Notes: generated by a model from the letters alone, not told the origin. Positions 15,947 through 27,054 are shown, counted from the first letter of the stretch. The stretch: 64,000 bases of DNA from Azotobacter beijerinckii (GCF_900110885.1 NZ_FOFJ01000006.1:1-64000); one strand, 5' to 3'. Translations and numbers: made by a program.

Positions 15947-17317
15947 TCAGTCCGGCTGTGGCAGGGGGGAAGAAGGGGCTTCGACCCGCAAGTCCAGCCC
16001 GCCTTCGGCGAGGCGTGCGTGCAGGCGCTGGCCGGGAGCGGTCTGGGCAGCGGTGCGGATCGCCCGGCCCCGGTCGTCGAGGAGGATCGCATAGCCGCGG
16101 CTGAGGGTCGCCAGCGGGCTGACCGCCTGCAGGGTCTGCGCGGCGGCTTCGAGACGCTGGCGCCGCTCGCGCAGGGCGCCCTGCATGGCGCGCGGCAGGC
16201 GCTCGCCGAGGTGCTCCAGGCGCTGGCGCAGGAGGCCGAGCAGGCGTTCGGGATGCTGGGCGGCGAGGCGGGTGTCGAGGCGCGCCAGGCGCTCGGCGCT
16301 ATCCTGCAGACGGCGCTGCATGGCACGCCTGAGGCGCAGCTCCAGGTCGTCGAGGCGCTGGGCCTGCTGTTGCAGGCGCTCGCCGGGATGGCGCAGGCGC
16401 CGGCGCAGGCCGTCGAGCTGCAGATGGCGGGCGGCGAGCAGGTGCTGCATGCGCAGCTGCAGGCGGCGCTGCAGGCTCTCGAGGCGGCGTGCGAGGTCGC
16501 TGCTGTCGGGGGCCAGCAGTTCGGCGGCGGCCGAGGGGGTCGGCGCGCGCAGGTCGGCGACGAAGTCGGCGATGGTCACGTCGGTCTCGTGGCCGACCGC
16601 GCTGACCACCGGCGTCGCGCAGGCGGCGACGGCGCGGGCCACGGCTTCCTCGTTGAAGCACCAGAGGTCCTCCAGCGAGCCGCCGCCGCGGGCCAGGATC
16701 AGCGCGTCGAAGCCCTGGCGGTCGGCCAGTTCGAGGGCGTGGACGATCTGCGCCACCGCCTCGCGGCCCTGCACCGCGGTGGGCACCAGGGTCAGCTCGA
16801 CCTGCGGCGCGCGGCGGCGGAACACCGAGACGATGTCGCGGATCACCGCGCCGGTCGGCGAGCTGACGATGCCGATGCGCTGCGGGTGGGCCGGCAGCGG
16901 GCGCTTGCGCTCGGCGGCGAACAGGCCCTCGGCGGCGAGCCGCTCCTTGAGCGCCTCGAAGGCCAGGCGCAGGGCGCCGTCGCCGGCCGGCTCGAGCAGA
17001 TCGAGGATCAGCTGGAAGTCGCCGCGGCCCTCGTACAGCGAGACCTTGCCGCGCACCCGCACCGCCAGCCCGTCGCGCAGCGCCTCGCGCACGCGCAGGG
17101 CGTTCTGCCGGAACAGCGCGCAGCGCACCTGGGCCTGGCGGTCCTTGAGGGTGAAGTAGAGGTGGCCGGAGGCCGGGCGGGCGAGGTTGGAGATCTCGCC
17201 CTCGACCCAGACCTGAGCGAACACGTCTTCCAGCAGCACGCGGGCGCGGCCGTTGAGCTGGCTGACGGTGAGGATTTCCCGGTCGAGGCCGAGACGCTGG
17301 AAGGGATCGTTGAGCAT
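15947..17317 (-). CDS. xseA: Exodeoxyribonuclease VII large subunit
   Basis: Large subunit of exonuclease VII, which trims single-stranded DNA from either end. 456 residues from ATG 17317 (MLNDPFQRLGLDREILTV); an earlier ATG exists, but the family starts close to this point. The N-terminal OB-fold has VSQLNGRARVLLEDVFAQVW and ISNLARPASGHLYFTLKD. The catalytic domain has IGIVSSPTGAVIRDI, ARGGGSLEDLWCFNEE and SAVGHETDVTIADFVAD. The C-terminal coiled coil is Arg/Gln-rich, and the tail contains LSRGYAILLDD. The small subunit xseB is not in this window. Confidence 0.95.
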   Translation of the reverse strand: MLNDPFQRLGLDREILTVSQLNGRARVLLEDVFAQVWVEGEISNLARPASGHLYFTLKDRQAQVRCALFRQNALRVREALRDGLAVRVRGKVSLYEGRGDFQLILDLLEPAGDGALRLAFEALKERLAAEGLFAAERKRPLPAHPQRIGIVSSPTGAVIRDIVSVFRRRAPQVELTLVPTAVQGREAVAQIVHALELADRQGFDALILARGGGSLEDLWCFNEEAVARAVAACATPVVSAVGHETDVTIADFVADLRAPTPSAAAELLAPDSSDLARRLESLQRRLQLRMQHLLAARHLQLDGLRRRLRHPGERLQQQAQRLDDLELRLRRAMQRRLQDSAERLARLDTRLAAQHPERLLGLLRQRLEHLGERLPRAMQGALRERRQRLEAAAQTLQAVSPLATLSRGYAILLDDRGRAIRTAAQTAPGQRLHARLAEGGLDLRVEAPSSPLPQPD

Positions 17318-17389
17318 GGCCGGCATGATAAGCCGCCACGGCGGCGGCGGGAACCGCGCCGGCACCTGCGTTCCGGCCGGGCCGCGGCC

Positions 17390-18262
17390 TCACTCGAGGT
17401 CGTCGGCCCGCGGGGTGTGCCGGCTCAGGCGGGCGGAAAGCACCGTGGCCAGCAGGATCAGCGTGCCGCCGGCGAGCATCCGTAGTCCGGGCCGCTCGTC
17501 GAACAGCCACCAGGCGAAGCCGATCCCGTAGACCGGCTCCAGGGCGAACACCACCGAGGCGCTGCGCGCGTTGAGCACGCGCAGGCTGGCGACGAACAGG
17601 CTGTGCGCCAGGGCCGTGCAGAGCAGGCCGAGCAGGGCGATCCACAGCCAGTCGAGGGCGCGTACCGCCGGCAGCTGCGGCCAGGCCAGCGGCAAGCTGC
17701 AGGCGAGGATGGCGAGGTTCTGCCAGAGCGCGGCCTGCGCCGGCTTCACGCCGGGGGTGGTGGCGCGGTTGGACACCGACACCAGGGCGAACAGCAGGCC
17801 CGAGAGCACCGCCCAGGCCAGGCCGAGGGTGGCCTGGCTGCCAAGCTCCAGGCTCGGGCTGACCAGCACCAGGCCGAGGCTGACCAGCGCGACCACGGCC
17901 CATTCGGCCGCGCGCACTCGCTCGCGGAACAGCAGTCCTTCGAGCAGCACGGTGAAGGCCGGGAAGCTGGCGAAGCCCAGGGTGGCCACCGCCACGCCGG
18001 ACACCTTCACCGCGACGAAGAAGCTCCACCAGTGCCCGCCCAGCAGCAGGCCGGCGCCGGCCAGCGCCAGGCGGTGGCGCCAGCTGGGGCGCAGCCCGTT
18101 TCCGTCCGTGCGGGCGAACGGGAGCAGGGCGGCCACGGCGAACAGCGCGCGACCGCAGACGATCGCCAGCGGCGCGGCCAGGGCCAGCTTGCCGAAGATG
18201 CCGGACAGGCCGAAGAGCAGGGCGCCCAGATGCAGGGCGAGCAGGGCGGAGCGGTGTCGCAT
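17390..18262 (-). CDS. EamA/DMT-family transporter
   Basis: 290 residues with about ten hydrophobic segments in two repeats of five, the EamA pattern (for example LALHLGALLFGLSGIFGKLA and LDWLWIALLGLLCTALAHSL). It is an inner-membrane protein, probably exporting a small metabolite or amino acid; the substrate is unknown. It shares direction with the D-2-hydroxyacid dehydrogenase upstream, 88 bp away. Confidence 0.85.
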   Translation of the reverse strand: MRHRSALLALHLGALLFGLSGIFGKLALAAPLAIVCGRALFAVAALLPFARTDGNGLRPSWRHRLALAGAGLLLGGHWWSFFVAVKVSGVAVATLGFASFPAFTVLLEGLLFRERVRAAEWAVVALVSLGLVLVSPSLELGSQATLGLAWAVLSGLLFALVSVSNRATTPGVKPAQAALWQNLAILACSLPLAWPQLPAVRALDWLWIALLGLLCTALAHSLFVASLRVLNARSASVVFALEPVYGIGFAWWLFDERPGLRMLAGGTLILLATVLSARLSRHTPRADDLE

Positions 18263-18350
18263 GGGGATTCCACAGGAGAGTGGGCGGGGATGCTGCGGTG
18301 TGCGCAGAGCGTCGGCTCCTGTCTCTCACGACAAAAGCCGGGCCGGTCTT

Positions 18351-19328
18351 TTAGTGGTCTGCCAGCACCTGCGGATTGGCCAGATTGAGTGGCTCACCGG
18401 CGAAGAACGCCAGCAGGTTGTCGAAGGCGTCGCCGAAATACAGCTCGTAGCCGTGCTTCTCGACGTAGCCCAGGTGCGGGGTGCAGAGCAGCCGCGGGTG
18501 GTTCAGCAGCGGGTGGCCGGGGTCGAGGATCGGTTCCTGCTCGAACACGTCGAGGGCGGCGAAGCCGGGACGGCCGGCGTCCAGGGCGCGGAGCAGGGCG
18601 CCGGGGGCGATCAGTTCGGCGCGGCTGACGTTGACCAAGAGGGCGTCGGGCTTCATCCGCGCCAGGTCGTCGAAGCCGACGATGTGCCGGGTGGCGGGCG
18701 CCAGGCGCAGGTTGAGGGTGAGCACGTCGGCCTCGGCAAAGAAGGCCTCGCGGGAGGCGGCGGCGCGGTGGCCGTGGGCGAGCGCGGCCTGGCGCGAGGC
18801 CTCGCTGCCCCAGACCAGCACCGGCATCTCGAAGGCCTCGGCGTAGCGGGCCAGGCGCTGGCCGATCTTGCCGTAGCCCCAGATGCCGAGGGTCAGCCCG
18901 GCCAGGCGCTCGCCGAGGTTGGTTTGCCAGCGGCCTTCGTGGAAGGCGGCGATGGCCGGCAGCAGCCGGCGGCGGGCGTTGAGGATCAGCGCCCAGGCCA
19001 GTTCCGCCGGGGCGACCGGCGAGCCGCGCCCCTCGGCCACGGCGACGCCGTGGCGGGTGCAGGCGTCGAGGTCGAGATGGCCGGCGATCTTGCCGGTCTG
19101 GCTGATCAGCCTGAGCCGGGGCAGGCGGGCCAGCAGGGCGTCGTCGATGCGCGTGCGCTCGCGGGTCAGCACCAGCGCGTCGGCGTCGGCAAAGCGCGCG
19201 GCGAGGCGCTGCGGATCGCTCTCGGCATCGTGGAAGATCTCGACGCTGTGGCCGGAGTCGCGCAGCCGGGCGAAGCAGTCGAGTGTGCGGATGACGTCCT
19301 GGTAATCGTCGGGGATGACGATGTGCAT
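18351..19328 (-). CDS. D-2-hydroxyacid dehydrogenase, NAD-dependent
   Basis: 325 residues from ATG 19328 (MHIVIPDDYQDVIRTLDC). The NAD-binding motif GIWGYGKIGQRLARYA, the catalytic Arg region LLVNVSRAELI, the Glu in FEQEP and the His in CTPHLGY are all present. It should interconvert a 2-oxoacid and a D-2-hydroxyacid; the substrate is not determinable. The longer possible reading frame upstream lacks family features, so the inner start is preferred. Confidence 0.9.
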   Translation of the reverse strand: MHIVIPDDYQDVIRTLDCFARLRDSGHSVEIFHDAESDPQRLAARFADADALVLTRERTRIDDALLARLPRLRLISQTGKIAGHLDLDACTRHGVAVAEGRGSPVAPAELAWALILNARRRLLPAIAAFHEGRWQTNLGERLAGLTLGIWGYGKIGQRLARYAEAFEMPVLVWGSEASRQAALAHGHRAAASREAFFAEADVLTLNLRLAPATRHIVGFDDLARMKPDALLVNVSRAELIAPGALLRALDAGRPGFAALDVFEQEPILDPGHPLLNHPRLLCTPHLGYVEKHGYELYFGDAFDNLLAFFAGEPLNLANPQVLADH

Positions 19329-19522
19329 GGCGGTGGTTCCTTGGCGGGTGGGGCCGATTTCTAGCAGAGATCGGCCGGGTCCGTCACGGTTGGGAAGGCG
19401 TTCAGTCCGGCTCGACCCCCGTGTTGAAGTGAGACGGTCGTGCGGAAAATCCTCTACCATTTGCGACCCCCGTCCTGCTTCGCCAGGGCGGCATTCGTCG
19501 CAACTGGACACCGGGAGCCCCC

Positions 19523-21345
19523 ATGGCCGTACTCATTCCGCCGCTCGGCACCTGTCTTTCCCGCATGACGGCGGGGCAGCGGCGGGTCGCCCACGTGCTG
19601 CAGGATTGTCTGGAGGACGACTGCCTGGTTTGGTTCGACCTGCTCCCCGGCAGGACGCGCCGCCATCCCGACTTCATCGTCCTGCATTCCGAGCGCGGCC
19701 TGCTGTTCCTCGAGGTGCGCGGCTGGACGGCGGGCAGCCTCAAGCGGATCTCCCTCGCCACCTGCACCCTGGAAACCGCCGAGGGCCGCCGGGAGGTCGA
19801 GCATCCCCTGACGCAGGCGCGGCAGTTCGCCGGGCAGGCGGCGCAGGATCTGTTGTGCCTGGACGCCACCGGCAGGCCGGTCTGCCCGGTTGGCTGGGGC
19901 GTGGTCTTCAGTGGCATCGGTCGCGCCCAGATGGAGCAGGGCATGCCGCCCGAGGTGCGCGAGCGGCTGTTGCCGGAGCAACGGGTGCTCTACCGGGACG
20001 ATTTGCACGAGGCCGAGCCGGAGGCCTTCCGCCAGCGCCTGTGGCGGATGGCCGAACCGGGCTTGCCCGGCCGGCTGACGCGAGCACAGATCGACGGCAT
20101 CCGCTGGCAGCTGTTTCCCGAGCTGCGCATCGGCGACGACGGCCTGACCGCGCCGCCCGGACAGGCGACGGCCGGTGCGCCGCTGCCGGGGGGCGTGCGG
20201 GTCATGGACCTGCGCCAGGAGGTCCTCGCCCGCAGCCTGGGCGGGGGGCATCGGGTCATCCACGGGGTGGCCGGCTCGGGTAAGACGCTGATCCTCGGCT
20301 ACCGCTGCCTGCAGCTGGCCGGGACGCTGGAGAAGCCGATCCAGGTGCTGTGTTTCAACGCCACCCTGGCGGCCGAGCTGCGCCGCTTCGCCGCCTCGCG
20401 CGGCATTGGCGAGCGGGTGCAGGTCCAGCATTTCCACGCCTGGTGCGAGCAGCAGCTCGAGACCTGGGGGCTCGAGGTGCTGGAGGGCGAGGACGAGTAC
20501 TACTGGCGCGTCGCCGACTCGGTGATCGCTGGGCTGGCGCGCGGGCAGATTCCCGGCGGCCAGTACGGCGCGCTGCTGATCGACGAGGGCCACGACTTCG
20601 AGCCGGAATGGCTGCGCCTGCTCACCCGGCTGGTCGATCCCGAGAGCGGTTCGCTGTTGCTGCTCTACGACGACGCCCAATCGATCTACAAGAAGCGCTC
20701 GGCGCTGGGCTTCAGCCTGGCCAGCGTGGGCATCCAGGCCCGCGGCCGCAGCAGCGTGCTCCGTCGCAACTACCGCAACAGCCGGGCAATCCTCGAATTC
20801 GCCGCGCGTCTGGCCGGGGAGCATCTGCAGGCCGGCGAGGGCGACATTCCGCTGGTCGAGCCGCAGGCCGCCGGCGGTTCGGGGCCGCTGCCGATGCTGC
20901 GCCGTTTCGAGCGGCTGGCCGGCGAGCTGGCCCATGCCGCCGAGTGTCTGCGGCAATGGCACGCCGAAGGCATGTCCTGGAAGGACATGGCCGTGCTCTA
21001 CCCGGCGGGCGGTGCCGGCCAGGCGATGGCCGAGACCTTGGCCGGGTTGGGCATTCCCCACCTCTGGCTGGACGAGCGCGCGGTCCGCGAGCGCTACTGC
21101 GCCGAGACGGATCAGGTGGCGATCATGCCCATCCAGGGCAGCAAGGGGCTGGAGTTTTCGGCGGTGGTGCTGCTCGACGCCTCCTTCGTGGCACCGGGCG
21201 AGGTGGCGGAAAGCGCGCTGCCCGAGCGGGTGCGGCTGCTCCATGTCGGCATCACTCGGGCGCGGCAGCGCTTGCTGATCGGCTTCCACCGCAACAACGC
21301 GGTCGCCCGGGCGCTGAGCGGAGACGATCTGCGTCCTTACGCTCA

Positions 21346-21349
<4 letters not shown>
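19523..21349 (+). CDS. NERD-domain UvrD/Rep-like superfamily 1 helicase
   Basis: 608 residues. The N-terminal NERD (nuclease-related) domain has PDFIVLHSERGLLFLEVRGW (about 50-69), whose D50 and E64 match the nuclease-fold acidic residues. The helicase core has Walker A GVAGSGKT (248-255), motif II LLIDEGHDFEPEW (DEGH, as in this subgroup, instead of DEXQ), RRNYRNSRAIL, motif V QGSKGLEFSAVVL and motif VI HVGITRARQRLLIG. It is a complete fusion of a nuclease-like and a helicase module, seen in DNA repair and possibly in defence. It is not in a defence cluster here. The TGA stop is overlapped by the -35 box of guaB. Confidence 0.88.
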
Positions 21350-22882
<1,533 letters not shown>

Positions 22883-22975
22883 TTCCGCGCTTCGATCCTC
22901 GACACGGGGCTGCTGCTGTTGCGAAAAGACGGGGCAGCCCCGCGTCGTTTGTGAATTCCGTTACGAGAGACGGCC

Positions 22976-24556
22976 ATGGCCCACCAAGACATCCACGCCC
23001 ACCGCATCCTGATCCTGGATTTCGGTTCCCAGTACACCCAACTGATCGCCCGCCGGGTGCGCGAGATCGGCGTCTATTGCGAGCTGCACCCGTTCGACAT
23101 GAGCAGCGAGGATATCCGCGCCTTCGCCCCGCGCGGCATCATCCTCGCGGGTGGGCCGGAGTCGGTGCATGAGGCCGACAGCCCGCGCGCGCCGCAGGCG
23201 GTGTTCGACCTCGGCGTGCCGCTTTTCGGCATCTGCTACGGCATGCAGACCATGGCCGAGCAACTCGGCGGCAAGGTGCAGGGCTCGGACCTGCGCGAGT
23301 TCGGCTACGCCCGCGTCGACGTGGTCGGCAAGGCGCGCCTGCTCGACGGCATCGAGGACCATGTGGACGACGATGGCGTGCTCGGCCTCGACGTGTGGAT
23401 GAGCCACGGCGACAAGGTCACCGGGATTCCCCAAGGCTTCCACGTGCTGGCCAGCACTCCGAGCTGCCCGATCGCCGCCATGGCCGACGACAAGCGCGGC
23501 TACTACGGCGTGCAGTTCCACCCGGAGGTGACCCACACCAAGCAGGGCGGGCGCATCCTCACCCGCTTCGTGCGCGAGATCTGCGGTTGCGAGGCGTTGT
23601 GGACGCCCTCCAACATCGTCGACGACGCCATCGCCCAGGTGCGCGCCCAGATCGGCGGCGCCAACGTGCTGCTCGGCCTTTCCGGCGGCGTCGACTCCTC
23701 GGTGGTCGCCGCGCTGCTGCATCGCGCCATCGGCGACCGGCTGACCTGCGTGTTCGTCGACAACGGCCTGCTGCGCCTGCACGAGGGCGACCAGGTGATG
23801 GCGATGTTCGCCGAGAACATGGGCGTCAAGGTGATCCGCGCCGACGCCGAGGCGCAGTTCCTCGCCAACCTGGCCGGCGTTTCCGACCCGGAGCAGAAGC
23901 GCAAGATCATCGGCCGCACCTTCATCGAGGTGTTCGACGCCGAAGCCGCCAAGCTCGAGAACATCAAGTTCCTCGCCCAGGGCACCATCTACCCGGACGT
24001 GATCGAGTCGGCCGGCGCCAAGACCGGCAAGGCCCACGTGATCAAGTCCCACCACAACGTCGGCGGTCTGCCCGAGGACATGAACCTCAAGCTGGTCGAG
24101 CCGCTGCGCGAGCTGTTCAAGGACGAGGTGCGCAAGATCGGCCTGGAGCTGGGCCTGCCCTACGACATGGTCTACCGCCACCCGTTCCCCGGCCCGGGCC
24201 TGGGCGTGCGCATTCTTGGCGAGGTGAATAAGGAGTACGCCGACCTGCTGCGGCGCGCCGACCACATCTTCATCGAGGAGCTGCGCAACTTCGACTGGTA
24301 CCACAAGACCAGCCAGGCCTTCGTGGTGTTCCAGCCGGTGAAGTCGGTCGGCGTGGTCGGCGACGGCCGCCGCTACGCCTGGGTGGTCGCCCTGCGTGCG
24401 GTGGAAACCGTCGACTTCATGACCGCACGCTGGGCGCACCTGCCCTACGAGTTGCTGGAGAAGGTCTCCAACCGGATCATCAACGAGATCGACGGCATCT
24501 CCCGCGTCACCTACGACGTCTCGAGCAAGCCGCCGGCGACCATCGAGTGGGAGTGA
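22976..24556 (+). CDS. guaA: GMP synthase (glutamine-hydrolysing)
   Basis: 526 residues, the normal length. It aminates XMP to GMP using glutamine and ATP. The N-terminal glutaminase has GICYGMQ (nucleophile Cys) with the His/Glu pair in [12 protein letters not shown]. The ATP pyrophosphatase has the P-loop [13 protein letters not shown]. The C-terminal dimerisation domain ends [12 protein letters not shown]. It follows guaB in the same direction. Inverted repeats after the stop (24559-24580 and 24663-24681) probably end the transcript. Confidence 0.97.
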   Translation: MAHQDIHAHRILILDFGSQYTQLIARRVREIGVYCELHPFDMSSEDIRAFAPRGIILAGGPESVHEADSPRAPQAVFDLGVPLFGICYGMQTMAEQLGGKVQGSDLREFGYARVDVVGKARLLDGIEDHVDDDGVLGLDVWMSHGDKVTGIPQGFHVLASTPSCPIAAMADDKRGYYGVQFHPEVTHTKQGGRILTRFVREICGCEALWTPSNIVDDAIAQVRAQIGGANVLLGLSGGVDSSVVAALLHRAIGDRLTCVFVDNGLLRLHEGDQVMAMFAENMGVKVIRADAEAQFLANLAGVSDPEQKRKIIGRTFIEVFDAEAAKLENIKFLAQGTIYPDVIESAGAKTGKAHVIKSHHNVGGLPEDMNLKLVEPLRELFKDEVRKIGLELGLPYDMVYRHPFPGPGLGVRILGEVNKEYADLLRRADHIFIEELRNFDWYHKTSQAFVVFQPVKSVGVVGDGRRYAWVVALRAVETVDFMTARWAHLPYELLEKVSNRIINEIDGISRVTYDVSSKPPATIEWE

Positions 24557-24558
24557 GG

Positions 24559-24580
24559 CGTCGGCCCGTGTGGCCGACGT
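24559..24580 (+). terminator. Hairpin after guaA
   Basis: CGTCGGCC (24559-24566) pairs with GGCCGACG (24572-24579), starting three bases after the guaA stop. A second dyad AAGCCGG-CCGGG-CCGGCTT lies at 24663-24681. Neither has a perfect T tract. Beyond about 24700 the composition changes to AT-rich up to the FeSII gene. Confidence 0.5.
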
Positions 24581-24722
24581 CTGCCTGCTTCCCGTGCACT
24601 CTGCGCCATCCTGCCGCCGACCTCCTTCCGGACGTCGGCCGGCGGTTTCTTGTCGTTCGGAAAAGCCGGCCGGGCCGGCTTGCGTTTCTCCGGTGTGGTC
24701 GACATCGCGGGATGATGATGTT

Positions 24723-24746
24723 CGATATATCGTTCTCATTTGAGAA
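24723..24746. promoter_or_regulatory. Two adjacent palindromes in the AT-rich FeSII upstream region
   Basis: CGATATATCG (24723-24732) is a perfect palindrome directly followed by TTCTCA-TT-TGAGAA (24733-24746). They sit about 150 bp upstream of the FeSII promoter. They could be binding sites for a regulator, but I could not match them to a known consensus. The second palindrome recalls but does not fit a Fur box. Confidence 0.4.
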
Positions 24747-24850
24747 TTTGATGCAATTAAGAAGTGTGTAGGAAGTTCCGCCGAGTCGGATGCAAGTTTG
24801 TTTTGATGTCTTGCTAATGATTTGGGTGGAAACTTTTCCGAAACTTTCTC

Positions 24851-24892
24851 GTGATTAAAATCATTGTGCTGGTGGAGTTTCGTAAGTACTAT
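24851..24892 (+). promoter_or_regulatory. FeSII promoter with FNR/Anr/CydR-type site
   Basis: GTGAT-TAAA-ATCAT (24851-24864) matches the TTGAT-N4-ATCAA consensus with the TGAT/ATCA core intact. TACTAT at 24887-24892 is a 4-of-6 -10 box. A start near 24899 would place the FNR dyad (centre 24857.5) at about -41.5, the classic activator position. In Azotobacter the FNR homologue is CydR. A leader of about 140 bases precedes the coding region. Confidence 0.6.
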
Positions 24893-24926
24893 CGTCCTCA
24901 CAGTCCCACCGTAAGGGGTTGTCTCT

Positions 24927-24957
24927 ACAGTACTTTACAACTTCGCAAAGTTACTGT
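24927..24957 (+). promoter_or_regulatory. Hairpin in the FeSII leader
   Basis: ACAGTACTTT (24927-24936) pairs with AAAGTTACTGT (24947-24957) with one bulged base and a 10-nt loop. It lies about 28 bases after the predicted start of transcription and about 80 before the FeSII ATG. It could stabilise the message or be an operator. Confidence 0.45.
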
Positions 24958-25038
24958 TTGTTGTTCGTGCATATTTGCAGTTATTGCGATATAGGCACGC
25001 GAGTTGGTTTGGTAATTAATTACAGAAAGGATTTTTGT

Positions 25039-25407
25039 ATGGCTACGATCTATTTCTCCTCGCCGCTCATGCCGCACAACAAGAAAGTCGAAGCAGTCGC
25101 CGGCAAGCGCTCCACATTGCTGGGTGTGGCTCAGGAAAACGGCATCAAGATTCCTTTCGAGTGTCAGGATGGTAATTGTGGCTCCTGTCTGGTCAAGATC
25201 ACCCACCTCGATGGCGAGCGTGTCAAGGCCATGATGCTGACCGACAAGGAGCGGAACGTGCTCAAGTCCGTCGGCAAGCTGCCGAAGTCCGAAGAGGAGC
25301 GCGCCAACGTGCGCGATATCCCGCCGACCTACCGTCTGGCCTGCCAGACCATCGTCACCGACGAAGACCTGCTGGTCGAGTTCACCGGAGAGCCGGGCGG
25401 CGCCTGA
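25039..25407 (+). CDS. fesII: FeSII (Shethna II) [2Fe-2S] nitrogenase-protective ferredoxin
   Basis: 122 residues, the length I recall for Azotobacter FeSII. A [2Fe-2S] cluster is bound by Cys42, Cys47, Cys50 and Cys102 ([15 protein letters not shown] and YRLACQTIV). In Azotobacter, oxidised FeSII forms a protective complex with both nitrogenase proteins during oxygen stress. The Lys pair reported as important for that (Lys14/15 without the start Met) corresponds to K15-K16 here (PHNKK). ATG 25039 has AAGGA seven bases upstream and is preferred to earlier in-frame codons. Codon use at the 5' end is more AT-rich than its neighbours. It is a single-gene unit with its own promoter and terminator. 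Confidence 0.93.
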
Positions 25408-25434
25408 TCGCTACCGCTTTCACCAACACCCCGG

Positions 25435-25472
25435 AACCCCATGGCCACGACGGCCATGGGGTTTTCGTTTTT
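25435..25472 (+). terminator. Strong Rho-independent terminator of FeSII
   Basis: AACCCCATGGCC (25435-25446), loop ACGAC, GGCCATGGGGTT (25452-25463), then TTCGTTTTT. This is a perfect 12-bp stem with a T tract, consistent with a highly expressed single gene. The region 25473-25683 upstream of the oxidase shows nothing clear. Confidence 0.9.
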
Positions 25473-25683
25473 CTGTCGGCCCCGATTTCGCCAGTCGGTG
25501 CGGGTTGTTCGCAGTTGCCCCGCCGTGCATCCGGCTCGTTGCCGGAAACGTTGTTCGGCACGGAATGCTTGATGCGGCGATGGTTGATCCCGATGGATAA
25601 TGAGAAAATATTTCATCAATGGCGGGATGTCGTGCCGACGATCGACCGCCCGATGGCTGTGCCATGGGCAGGAGACTGACTCC

Positions 25684-27054
25684 ATGAATTTTACCCGCAG
25701 ACAGATCCTTGCCGGCTTGGCCGGCGTTTCCGTGCTCGGCCTGGGCGCCGGCGGTGCGCGCTATTGGCTGGGCCGGCCGGACGAGGCGAAAACCCACGAC
25801 TACGAGTTGATCGCCGCGCCGCTGGACGTGGAGCTGGTGCCCGGGCATCGGACGTCCGTCTGGGCCTACGGCGGCCAGGCGCCGGGGTTGGAGTTGCGGG
25901 CGCGGCAGGGCGACTGGCTGCGGGTGCGTTTCGTCAACCGCCTGCCCGAGCCGAGCACCATCCACTGGCACGGCATCCGTCTGCCGCTGGAGATGGACGG
26001 CGTGCCCTATGTGTCGCAGTTGCCGGTGTTGCCGGGTGAGTATTTCGACTACCGTTTCCGGGTGCCGGACGCCGGCAGCTTCTGGTACCACCCGCACACC
26101 GCCAGCGGTGAGCAGCTCGGCCGCGGGCTGGTCGGTCCGCTGATCGTCGAGGAGCGCGAGCCGGCGGGGTTTCGGCACGAGCGCACGCTGACCTTGAAGA
26201 GCTGGCATGTCGATGCGCAGGGTGCCTTCGGCGCGTTCAGCGTGCCGCGCGAAGCGGCCCGCGGCGGTACGCCGGGGCGGCTGACCACGGTCAACGGCGA
26301 GGCGGTGCCGACCCTCGAGCTGCCGGCCGGGCAGATCGTGCGCCTGCGAATTCTCAACCTCGACAATACCCTCACCTATCGCTTCGGCCTGCCGGACGGC
26401 GAGGCGCGTATCTACGCGCTGGACGGCCATCCCGTCGCGCCGCGTCCGTTGGGCGAGGAGTACTGGCTGGGGCCGGGCATGCGCCTCGAGCTGGGCCTGC
26501 GGGTGCCGGCGGCAGGGGTGGAACTGTCCTTGCGCAACGGCCCGCTGCGCCTGGCGACCCTGAAGAGCGTGACCAGCGGCGAGGTGCCCGGCGACTGGCC
26601 GGCGGCCCTGCCGGCCAACCCCCCCGCCGAGCCCGATCTGGCGCAGGCCGAAACCCTGCGCTTCAACGTCGAGTGGGCCGGGGCCTTGTCGGAGAGCGTG
26701 ACGCCGGGGGGGACCTTCAAGTTCTGGCAGATCAACGGCCAGGCCTGGGACATCGGCGACCGGAGCTGCGCCGAACGGCCCATCGCGACCCTGCGGCAGG
26801 GTCGCAGCTACCTCTTCGAGCTGCGCAACGTCAGCCAGTACCAGCACCCGATCCACCTGCACGGGATGGCCTTCAAGGTGCTGGACTCCAACCGCCGGAC
26901 GATCGTCCCCTATTTCACCGACACCTACCTGCTGGGGCGCAACGAGACGGCGCGGGTCGCCCTGGTGGCCGACAATCCCGGAGTGTGGATGTTCCACTGC
27001 CACGTCGTCGACCACATGGAGACGGGGCTGATGGCGGCGATCAAGGTGGCATAG
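25684..27054 (+). CDS. Tat-exported multicopper oxidase
   Basis: 456 residues from ATG 25684. The N-terminus carries a twin-arginine signal (FTRRQILAGLAG, followed by a hydrophobic stretch). All four copper-ligand blocks are present: IHWHG, FWYHPHT, HPIHLHG and FHCHVVDHMETGLM. The last includes the HCH type-3/type-1 motif and the axial Met. It is a periplasmic laccase-like enzyme reducing O2 to water while oxidising Cu(I), Fe(II) or phenolics. There are no Met-rich CueO-type insertions visible, and no copA/copB neighbours. O2 consumption beside FeSII is suggestive but not evidence of a shared role. Confidence 0.9.
   Translation: MNFTRRQILAGLAGVSVLGLGAGGARYWLGRPDEAKTHDYELIAAPLDVELVPGHRTSVWAYGGQAPGLELRARQGDWLRVRFVNRLPEPSTIHWHGIRLPLEMDGVPYVSQLPVLPGEYFDYRFRVPDAGSFWYHPHTASGEQLGRGLVGPLIVEEREPAGFRHERTLTLKSWHVDAQGAFGAFSVPREAARGGTPGRLTTVNGEAVPTLELPAGQIVRLRILNLDNTLTYRFGLPDGEARIYALDGHPVAPRPLGEEYWLGPGMRLELGLRVPAAGVELSLRNGPLRLATLKSVTSGEVPGDWPAALPANPPAEPDLAQAETLRFNVEWAGALSESVTPGGTFKFWQINGQAWDIGDRSCAERPIATLRQGRSYLFELRNVSQYQHPIHLHGMAFKVLDSNRRTIVPYFTDTYLLGRNETARVALVADNPGVWMFHCHVVDHMETGLMAAIKVA

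Noticed and set aside
24733..24746. Fur box upstream of FeSII
   Set aside because: TTCTCATTTGAGAA is a palindrome, but the pattern and spacing do not fit the GATAAT-type Fur consensus.
24557..25038. tRNA or structured small RNA gene in the AT-rich region
   Set aside because: No cloverleaf, no TTCGA-type loop, no independent terminator; features seen are better explained as promoter and leader of FeSII.
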